Origin: a virus
Reading direction: 5' to 3' (one strand)
DNA: 45,209 nt
Virus record (IMG/VR): IMGVR_UViG_3300030118_001920
Span: 1 to 45,209 of that record
Below, piece after piece: positions 34,337 through 39,386 of this stretch. Positions within the stretch are counted from its first letter, which is position 1, and each line of letters starts with the position of its first letter. Under the pieces are notes generated by a model. That model did no database searches, was not told the DNA's origin, and saw only the letters and a program-made list of their open reading frames with translations. Made by a program: the position numbers and the translations under genes.

Positions 34337-34390
34337 GTACTGTTTCGAGGTATCTCATTCAGGCATAGCTACCATGCTATACGACAGTAC
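34337..34390 (-). ncRNA. candidate three-way-junction RNA in the MoxR leader
   Basis: A closing stem GTACTGT (34337-34343) with ACAGTAC (34384-34390) is perfect over 7 pairs. It encloses GAG-gtat-CTC (34347-34356) and a 7-pair stem GCATAGC/GCTATAC (34363-34382, one G-T pair on the minus strand). The arrangement lies 43-96 bases upstream of the MoxR start on the transcribed strand. A regulatory leader is plausible; no known riboswitch family is recognised. Confidence 0.4.
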
Positions 34391-34401
34391 AGGGCAAGTG
34401 C

Positions 34402-34437
34402 GAGGGGATAAACAAACAAAAGGAAAAAAATCCCCTC
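34402..34437 (-). other. hairpin with T-rich loop in the MoxR leader
   Basis: GAGGGGAT (34402-34409) pairs with ATCCCCTC (34430-34437), eight perfect pairs around a 20-base loop that is T-rich on the minus strand. It lies between the lysine-rich gene and the three-way junction. It might end the upstream message or belong to the leader fold. Confidence 0.4.
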
Positions 34438-34466
34438 ACACTCTTAAACACTCCACACCCTATGGA

Positions 34467-34619
34467 TTAAACATATTGCTCATGCAGTAGTTCAAACAAT
34501 TTTTTATCCAATGCTTCTTGATATGCGATGAACATCGCAGTTTTTTTAGCTTTCCTTTTTGGTGCATAGCTTTTCTTTTTTTTCCATGCAGTTTTTTTAC
34601 TTATTTTTTTAGCTTTCAT
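34467..34619 (-). CDS. small lysine-rich protein, 50 aa
   Basis: ATG 34619 with AAGGAGTATGT upstream. The first 27 residues are mostly Lys (MKAKKISKKTAWKKKKSYAP, then KRKAKK) and the rest is a helix ending HEQYV. The composition suggests nucleic-acid binding. It is below usual length cutoffs and follows the palindrome at 34636. Confidence 0.6.
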   Translation of the reverse strand: MKAKKISKKTAWKKKKSYAPKRKAKKTAMFIAYQEALDKKLFELLHEQYV

Positions 34620-34635
34620 ACATACTCCTTTTAAA

Positions 34636-34651
34636 TATTAGCTAGTTAATA
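34636..34651. promoter_or_regulatory. TATTAA-N4-TTAATA palindrome, one mismatch
   Basis: Reads TATTAG-ctag-TTAATA ahead of the lysine-rich gene start. Its flank ttaaa before the site and gtt after it match the other gene-start copies. Confidence 0.5.
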
Positions 34652-34656
34652 GTTGG

Positions 34657-34848
34657 TTATTGTAAATCCATTAGGTAGTCATCGGTTTTGCATTTAGGAC
34701 AACCCCAATAACCGCCCTCATCTTCAGACCATTTAAGCGTAGGCAATTCTTTACTTATAGTTTCTTTTGCTAATGGTGGTGGTGTTGACCACTCCTCAAT
34801 AGTAGGATCAAAATAAGTTTCAGAACAATTATTGCACTTGACTGTCAT
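34657..34848 (-). CDS. small zinc-ribbon protein, 63 aa
   Basis: Two CxxC knuckles, CNNC at residues 5-8 and CPKC near residue 50, with a proline-rich connector between, form a zinc ribbon. It overlaps the upstream gene by one base (TAATG). Function unknown; binding to protein or RNA is usual for such ribbons. Confidence 0.6.
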   Translation of the reverse strand: MTVKCNNCSETYFDPTIEEWSTPPPLAKETISKELPTLKWSEDEGGYWGCPKCKTDDYLMDLQ

Positions 34849-35060
34849 TACGCACTCTCCTTAGTTAATAGTGTTGAAATTATTTCTTCTTGATTCTCAA
34901 GATTTATTAAACGCCCTATATGGTTTAAGAGTTTTTTTTCGTCAATAACTCCAAACATATGTTTTAAAGTAAAAACCCCATATTGTCCATTTGGTAGGTC
35001 GTACCTAATTTCTAATTGAATGTCTTGAGGTTTAAAAGTTTCTTGATTTTTATTTTTCAT
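34848..35060 (-). CDS. small protein of unknown function, 70 aa
   Basis: ATG 35060 preceded by AGGAG. The start is charged (MKNKNQETFKPQDIQLEIRY), followed by a helical domain. Coupled by one base to the zinc-ribbon gene. Not recognised. Confidence 0.55.
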   Translation of the reverse strand: MKNKNQETFKPQDIQLEIRYDLPNGQYGVFTLKHMFGVIDEKKLLNHIGRLINLENQEEIISTLLTKESA

Positions 35061-35071
35061 ATTTACTCCTT

Positions 35072-35344
35072 TTATTTAATGTTAATGTGATCAGTTGTAT
35101 AGCCAAGATATTTTGTTATCCCTGCTACTCTTTTGTTGATCATTCTTTGAATTTCCAAAACTTCTTTTTGAGTTATTGGGGCGAGGTTTTTACCATAGGT
35201 TTTAGAATCATAATCTAAATCTATATTTTCAGTATCAGGATTACCTTCTACCCAATATCCCTCAAGGACAGAATCTAAGCGATCTAATATGATCTCTTTT
35301 GCATACCTGTTAGCAGTCATTTTTACACCATTTCTTGTAATCAT
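35072..35344 (-). CDS. protein of unknown function, 90 aa
   Basis: ATG 35344 with AGGAG upstream; its leader is a shortened copy of the repeated leader seen at 35658 and 36071. Acidic middle (EGNPDTENIDLDYDSKTYGK) and a helical C-terminus. No family recognised. Confidence 0.55.
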   Translation of the reverse strand: MITRNGVKMTANRYAKEIILDRLDSVLEGYWVEGNPDTENIDLDYDSKTYGKNLAPITQKEVLEIQRMINKRVAGITKYLGYTTDHINIK

Positions 35345-35376
35345 AATTACTCCTTTTGTTTATCAAGAAAATTAAT
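35345..35376 (-). repeat. shortened copy of repeated gene leader
   Basis: Shares ACTCCTTTTG and TTTATCAAGA-AATT with the leaders at 35658 and 36071 but lacks the seven bases between them. On the transcribed strand the shared part reads TTGATAAAC followed by CAAAAGGAGT. Confidence 0.5.
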
Positions 35377-35381
35377 AAAAT

Positions 35382-35405
35382 GAGGGGGAACAAGTCCCCC
35401 CCCTC
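35382..35405 (-). terminator. GC-rich hairpin between leftward genes
   Basis: GAGGGGG (35382-35388) pairs with CCCCCTC (35399-35405) around a ten-base loop. On the minus strand a T-rich stretch follows (tcattttattaatttt). Position after the stop of gene 35412-35657 makes this a fair intrinsic-terminator candidate. Confidence 0.5.
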
Positions 35406-35411
35406 TTTTTG

Positions 35412-35657
35412 CTATAAATAAGATAAGAAAGTATCTTCCCAAGATTCGCTGTCACAAACAGCTAAAATATCTTTTACATAGATACTTCCTATTTCATCAA
35501 AAAAGCCTATTTCAGAACCCTTGCAATCTACTAGCAGGACACTTTTAAATCCTTTACCTTGCTTGATGCTTTCAAGGGCGATAGCTTTCGTTGCGAAACC
35601 TAATTGATTAGTAATTAATTTAGTACCCTTTTTAATTTCTTTAAATTCAGATTTCAT
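35412..35657 (-). CDS. protein of unknown function, 81 aa
   Basis: Start set at ATG 35657 (MKSEFKEIKKGTKLITNQLG) with AGGAG upstream; the frame extends to 35717 but the additional part includes the repeated leader and a hairpin. Contains LESIKQGKGFKSVLLVDCKG and a helical acidic end. Not recognised. Confidence 0.55.
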   Translation of the reverse strand: MKSEFKEIKKGTKLITNQLGFATKAIALESIKQGKGFKSVLLVDCKGSEIGFFDEIGSIYVKDILAVCDSESWEDTFLSYL

Positions 35658-35698
35658 ATTTACTCCTTTTGTTAATAGGTTTATCAAGACAATTTTCA
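35658..35698 (-). repeat. repeated gene leader, full copy
   Basis: Nearly matches the leader at 36071-36110: ATTTACTCCTTTTGTTA, then TTTATCAAGACAATTT, with only a few bases different between them. The two copies precede neighbouring unrelated leftward genes, which suggests a duplicated promoter or translation leader. Confidence 0.55.
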
Positions 35699-35714
35699 TT
35701 GTTTCGCCACCACT

Positions 35715-35734
35715 CAAGGGGGCGAACCCCCTTG
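35715..35734 (-). terminator. UUCG-capped GC hairpin
   Basis: CAAGGGGG-cgaa-CCCCCTTG is a perfect 8-pair stem. On the transcribed minus strand the loop is UUCG, an unusually stable tetraloop. It lies between the end of gene 35759-36070 and the next gene's leader. No T tract follows, so it may cap or stabilise messages or act with other factors. Confidence 0.5.
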
Positions 35735-35758
35735 ATCTGTGTTGCTCATCAGTTGATT

Positions 35759-36070
35759 TTAACTAAGCAGTTGTCGCCAATATGACTCATCTAATTCAGG
35801 ATCAGCACCTGTTAGAGAATCGACAATAGTTCCATGAATTGATCTTTTTAAATCAACAAGTCTTAGAAGATTATCAGCATCTTCAAAGGCTACATTAGAA
35901 TAGTTATAGTCACTATTCCATGACATAGAATACATTTTCGTTTCTTCTTTATTAGCACAAAGAACCTTCAAAATTGCTCTCATAAGTTCTTCTTGAGATT
36001 CATAACACTTGTTATTCATTCTCCTAATAATTGTTTCTAATTTAGACACTCTTACTTTTTCTTTGTACAT
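35759..36070 (-). CDS. protein of unknown function, 103 aa
   Basis: First gene of the leftward accessory block, ATG 36070, behind a full repeated leader. Sequence RVSKLETIIRRMNNKCYESQ, then a helical core and an acidic end, ESYWRQLLS. No family recognised. Confidence 0.55.
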   Translation of the reverse strand: MYKEKVRVSKLETIIRRMNNKCYESQEELMRAILKVLCANKEETKMYSMSWNSDYNYSNVAFEDADNLLRLVDLKRSIHGTIVDSLTGADPELDESYWRQLLS

Positions 36071-36110
36071 ATTTACTCCTTTTGTTATATGTTTATCAAG
36101 ACAATTTCAA
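36071..36110 (-). repeat. repeated gene leader, full copy
   Basis: Best preserved copy, ahead of the first leftward accessory gene. Its outermost part abuts the hairpin-rich divergent region. Confidence 0.55.
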
Positions 36111-36111
36111 C

Positions 36112-36288
36112 ATGGGATCAGGTCACTACACACGCCACAATTTAGCCCCTAGAGAAAAGCAACGCTACACCGCAACCCTTAGCACATCAAAGACAATCAA
36201 AGACTGTCTCATCGTTGACACACCCTGTCTTGTGTTCAGAGGGGATCAAGTCAGCTTTAAAAACTTGCGAGGGGGGAAACGCTACTAA
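36112..36288 (+). CDS. possible small protein, 58 aa (doubtful)
   Basis: An open frame from ATG 36112 to TAA 36286-36288, GC-richer in codons than its neighbours, without a clear ribosome site. It codes a basic protein (MGSGHYTRHNLAPREKQRYT, end FKNLRGGKRY). It could be real, from a different source, or merely open within a structured non-coding region. Confidence 0.3.
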   Translation: MGSGHYTRHNLAPREKQRYTATLSTSKTIKDCLIVDTPCLVFRGDQVSFKNLRGGKRY

Positions 36289-36337
36289 CCCACAATCGCA
36301 GTATTGAGCCACCAAGACCAACACTTTCAGGACACTA

Positions 36338-36493
36338 GGTAAACGCTCAAACCTTTGAAAGGCGGATTTTTCGTGGTGAGGATTCCTAGTTTACCTCATT
36401 GCGGTAGAGTCCCTAGTGGCGTTGGCTACTCTAGGCAACCAACATCGTGAGATCATCGTTGCGAGACTCACTCTAGGGGACAAAAGCAGTCCC
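36338..36493. other. hairpin-rich, GC-richer non-coding region
   Basis: Within the 657-base divergent gap (36071-36727), consecutive inverted repeats are visible: GGTAAAC/GTTTACC (36338-36395, with CCTTTGAAAGG inside), TAGAGT/ACTCTA (36405-36433), GTGAG/CTCAC (36447-36471) and GGGAC/GTCCC (36477-36493). CTAG-containing sequences recur. Base composition is clearly richer in G and C than the surrounding genes. A packaging site, origin or structured RNA next to the small terminase gene is possible; nothing proves which. Confidence 0.45.
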
Positions 36494-36629
36494 ACTATGG
36501 GCGGTTTGGAGAGGGGGCAAAACGCCAACAACCCCAAACAACAGAGCGAAGTATGAGGCTTTACCCCACAAGTGTCAAGAAAAAAATGATATTAATTTTC
36601 TACGAATGTTCGCCACCAAAGGTTGTGTT

Positions 36630-36644
36630 GCTTACGAAGTAAGC
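36630..36644. promoter_or_regulatory. dyad and -10-like sequence before small terminase
   Basis: GCTTAC-gaa-GTAAGC is a perfect 15-base dyad, with GATAAT (five of six for a -10) one base after it and TTGTGT 17 bases before that -10. It is a promoter-operator candidate for the rightward packaging genes, about 80 bases from the small terminase start. Confidence 0.4.
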
Positions 36645-36702
36645 GGATAATAGTTATTACATGATAGTAAGTACTAACAATAGGCACATAAAAAAAATTA
36701 AA

Positions 36703-36718
36703 TATTAATCCGTTAATA
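36703..36718. promoter_or_regulatory. TATTAA-N4-TTAATA palindrome, exact
   Basis: Reads TATTAA-tccg-TTAATA, nine bases before the small terminase ATG, with no separate ribosome site between. The same upstream aaatt-type A/T flank is present as at other copies. Confidence 0.6.
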
Positions 36719-36727
36719 CATAGATAT

Positions 36728-37198
36728 ATGAGTAAAGATAAGAGTAAATCAGGAAACAAAGTAGCCAACATATCAGGGCTAACTCCCAAGCAGGAAAAGT
36801 TTTGTCAGGGCGTTATTTCAGGTAAGACAGCAAGTGAGTCATACAGGGATTCATATAGCGTAGAGAATATGAAGGATAGTAGCGTGTGGACAGAGGCTAG
36901 TAAATTGATGAGCAACCCTAAGGTATCCCAAAGGATACAGCAGGGGATCAAGCGTAAGAATGAGTATGCAGTTACTTCAGCTATCTCTCTAAGACAGTTC
37001 ATCATGGAACAGCTACAAGCAGAGGCTACTGATACAAACAATAATGAATCAGCTAGGATCAGGGCATTGGAATTGTTAGGTAAAGTTTCAGAGGTGGCAC
37101 TATTCACAGAGAGAGTTGAGAGTATCACCAATGACAAGACTAGCGATGAGATCAGGATTGAGTTGGAACAGAAGATTCAGCAGATGTTTGGTAGTTGA
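36728..37198 (+). CDS. terS: terminase small subunit
   Basis: 156 residues. The N-terminal LTPKQEKFCQGVISGKTASE followed by SYRDSYS is the helix-turn-helix DNA-binding start of Terminase_2-type small subunits. A middle helical part and a C-terminal helix (SDEIRIELEQKIQQMFG) follow, suited to oligomerisation and large-subunit contact. It recognises the viral packaging site, perhaps in the hairpin-rich region just upstream. The large subunit follows 690 bases later. Confidence 0.85.
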   Translation: MSKDKSKSGNKVANISGLTPKQEKFCQGVISGKTASESYRDSYSVENMKDSSVWTEASKLMSNPKVSQRIQQGIKRKNEYAVTSAISLRQFIMEQLQAEATDTNNNESARIRALELLGKVSEVALFTERVESITNDKTSDEIRIELEQKIQQMFGS

Positions 37199-37397
37199 GT
37201 TGTATTATAAAAAGTAAGTACTCACTATCACGCAAGAACGCACTATATATAACCCCCACCTACCCCCAACCCCCCATATAATTTTTTTGTCTGACTGTCG
37301 GGTACATACTATTTTGCACAAATAATTTCATAATTTTCATAGGGGTACCCCCTTTTTTCTTTTCCGACCTACTAAAAGATAGCTTTTTTTTTAGAAT

Positions 37398-37412
37398 GTT
37401 CGTATAATGTTC
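37398..37412 (+). promoter_or_regulatory. GTTC-N7-GTTC box (alphaproteobacterial LexA operator type)
   Basis: GTTC at 37398-37401 and again at 37409-37412, with GTATAAT between, so a TATAAT -10-like element lies within the box. The form matches the SOS box of alphaproteobacteria. It lies 31 bases before the LexA-type gene, preceded by short G/C stems with T runs (37341-37358) that may end the small terminase transcript. Confidence 0.65.
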
Positions 37413-37443
37413 GTGGGTCCCATACACCCCATACATATATACT

Positions 37444-37698
37444 ATGACAGAGAAACAATTAAAGTTATTAGAAGCGATAGAAGCATACTGGGAAGAGTTT
37501 AATTGTGGACCATCACTAGACGCTTTAGCTTACACACTAGGAATATCCTCTAAGAGCACAGTACACGCTATGTTAAAGAGATTAGAAGATAATGGGTGGG
37601 TTACTATGCAACCGAATAAATGGCGTACTGTGATGAGCACAAGAAGAAGCCCCTTCAAAAAAGTTGAAATAAGTGTTGACGAACAAGTGAAGATGTGA
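37444..37698 (+). CDS. LexA-type winged-helix DNA-binding protein without protease domain
   Basis: 84 residues. The pattern TEKQLKLLEAIEAYWEEFNC then SLDALAYTLGISSKSTVHAM and LKRLEDNGWVTM matches the LexA N-terminal DNA-binding domain. Host LexA has about 200 residues including an S24 autocleavage domain, absent here, so RecA-triggered cleavage is not expected. It sits downstream of a GTTC-N7-GTTC box and may repress it, itself, or host SOS genes. The start at ATG 37444 has no strong ribosome site. Confidence 0.8.
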   Translation: MTEKQLKLLEAIEAYWEEFNCGPSLDALAYTLGISSKSTVHAMLKRLEDNGWVTMQPNKWRTVMSTRRSPFKKVEISVDEQVKM

Positions 37699-37736
37699 AA
37701 GTATGCACATAATAGGGAGAGCTATCGGCAGATCAA

Positions 37737-37808
37737 CTAGTATTCAACTAGCTAGTTTAAAACTAAGTTTTAGTTTATATAGTTTAATACTACCTAGTTT
37801 AATACTAG
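37737..37808. promoter_or_regulatory. operator-like array, CTAGT-N5-ACTAG, four sites
   Basis: Sites at 37737-37751 (exact), 37752-37766 (last base differs), 37779-37793 (core TAGT-N5-ACTA) and 37794-37808 (exact). They form two abutting pairs at 15-base periodicity. The array lies upstream of the large terminase. Its second appearance is at 24730. Confidence 0.65.
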
Positions 37809-37890
37809 GAAAGGTTTGTGGCATCTTGTCATACCTCATACATACTCCTTACACTTATGTATATTTCTCTGTTTAGATGAGGTGCCACCA

Positions 37891-39378
37891 TTGTTTGATT
37901 TAAGCAAACTAAGCCAATTACCCGTAGAGCAACAGAAGATGCTCTTAGAACTGCTCTCTGACTACGAGAAGGCTAAAATGAAAGAGGGTTGTAAAGATGA
38001 CTTTCTTTCGTTTGTTAAACAGATGTGGGTTGCTTTTATTGAAGGACATCACCATAAGATTATGTCTGATGCTTTTAATAGAGTTAAGGAAGGTAAATTA
38101 AAGCGTCTGATCATTAATATGCCCCCTCGTCATACGAAGTCTGAGTTTGCCTCATATTTATTACCTGCATGGTTTCTAGGATGTTTCCCTGAGAAGAAGA
38201 TCATTCAGGTGGCTCATACAGCAGAATTAGCTGTGGGGTTTGGTCGTAAGGTTAGAAACCTTGTGGGTTCAGAAGATTACAAGAAAGTTTTTACCGATGT
38301 AGGACTGCAATCCGATTCTAAAGCAGCAGGTCGTTGGAATACCAATAAGGGCGGAGAATACTTTGCGATTGGTGTGGGCGGTGCTGTGACTGGTAAAGGT
38401 GCGGATTTGTTAATCATAGATGATCCACACTCTGAACAAGAAGGACAAAGCAACGATGCCTCTGTCTTTGATAAGGTCTATGAATACTATACTTCTGGAC
38501 CACGACAGCGTTTACAGCCCGGTGGTGCCATTATCATTGTGATGACTCGGTGGCATAAACGAGATTTAACAGGACAAATACTTAAAGCCTCTGCACAACG
38601 AGACGGCTCTGATGAATGGGAAGTTATAGAGTTCCCTGCTATCTTGCCCTCAGGTAAAAGTTTGTGGCAAGAGTTTTGGGATATTAAAGAATTAGAAAAG
38701 CTAAGAGCAGAACTGCCTTTAGCTAAATGGTCTGCTCAATATCAGCAGAACCCTACCGCAGAAGAATCAGCCATCATCAAAAGAGAATGGTGGCGTGTTT
38801 GGGAGTACGACAATCCCCCACAGTGCGACTTTGTTATACAGTCATGGGATACTGCGTTTTTAAAAACACAGCGTTCAGACTACTCAGCTTGTACGACATG
38901 GGGTGTTTTCTATCAACCAGACGATACGGGGGTAACACAACCCCAAGTAATACTATTAGATGCTTTCAAGGATAGATTGGAGTTTCCTGAACTAAAGAAA
39001 AAAGCATTTGATATGTATCAGCTATGGCAACCAGAAGCATTTATTGTTGAAGCCAAAGCAGCAGGTATGCCTTTAATATTTGAACTAAGACAAATGGGTA
39101 TTCCTGTTTCAGAGTACACCCCAAGCAGAGGAAATGATAAAATAGCTAGGGTTAATGCTGTCGCTGATTTGTTTGCCTCAGGCATCGTATGGGCACCAGA
39201 AAGGAAGTTTGCAGAAGAAGTGATCGAAGAGTTTGCTTCTTTCCCGTCTGGTGACCATGACGATTTAGTGGATTCATCTACACAAGCATTGATTAGATTT
39301 AGACAAGGTGGGTTTATTGGTTTAGACTCTGACGAGCCAGACGAAGATTTACCCCCAAGAGAAGCGAATTATTATTAG
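37891..39378 (+). CDS. terL: terminase large subunit
   Basis: 495 residues from TTG 37891, chosen because GAGGTG lies seven bases upstream; GTG 37882 and TTG 37816 are alternatives. PPRHTKSEFAS (Walker A-like) is followed by LLIIDDPH (Walker B) and VMTRWHKRDLTGQI in the ATPase. The C-terminal nuclease includes SWDTAFLKTQRSDYSA and GDHDDLVDSSTQA with acidic metal ligands. It powers DNA translocation into the procapsid and cuts the concatemer. The operator array lies immediately upstream. Confidence 0.93.
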   Translation: MFDLSKLSQLPVEQQKMLLELLSDYEKAKMKEGCKDDFLSFVKQMWVAFIEGHHHKIMSDAFNRVKEGKLKRLIINMPPRHTKSEFASYLLPAWFLGCFPEKKIIQVAHTAELAVGFGRKVRNLVGSEDYKKVFTDVGLQSDSKAAGRWNTNKGGEYFAIGVGGAVTGKGADLLIIDDPHSEQEGQSNDASVFDKVYEYYTSGPRQRLQPGGAIIIVMTRWHKRDLTGQILKASAQRDGSDEWEVIEFPAILPSGKSLWQEFWDIKELEKLRAELPLAKWSAQYQQNPTAEESAIIKREWWRVWEYDNPPQCDFVIQSWDTAFLKTQRSDYSACTTWGVFYQPDDTGVTQPQVILLDAFKDRLEFPELKKKAFDMYQLWQPEAFIVEAKAAGMPLIFELRQMGIPVSEYTPSRGNDKIARVNAVADLFASGIVWAPERKFAEEVIEEFASFPSGDHDDLVDSSTQALIRFRQGGFIGLDSDEPDEDLPPREANYY

Positions 39379-39386
39379 GAGATTGA

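Noticed and set aside
34337-34390. tRNA or known riboswitch at the three-way junction
   Set aside because: Too short for a tRNA, no T-loop consensus, and no riboswitch core that I recognise.
36592-36789. 65-codon minus-strand frame over the small terminase start
   Set aside because: It overlaps terS antisense, has no ribosome site, and covers promoter-like sequence.
37337-37358. AGGGGTACCCCC followed by T run as an intrinsic terminator
   Set aside because: The stem would be only three pairs with a four-base loop; kept as a remark, not a feature.
37744-37839. 31-codon minus-strand frame with a good AAGGAG before terL
   Set aside because: Most of it is the operator array and its protein is low in complexity; reported only as a possible gene remnant.
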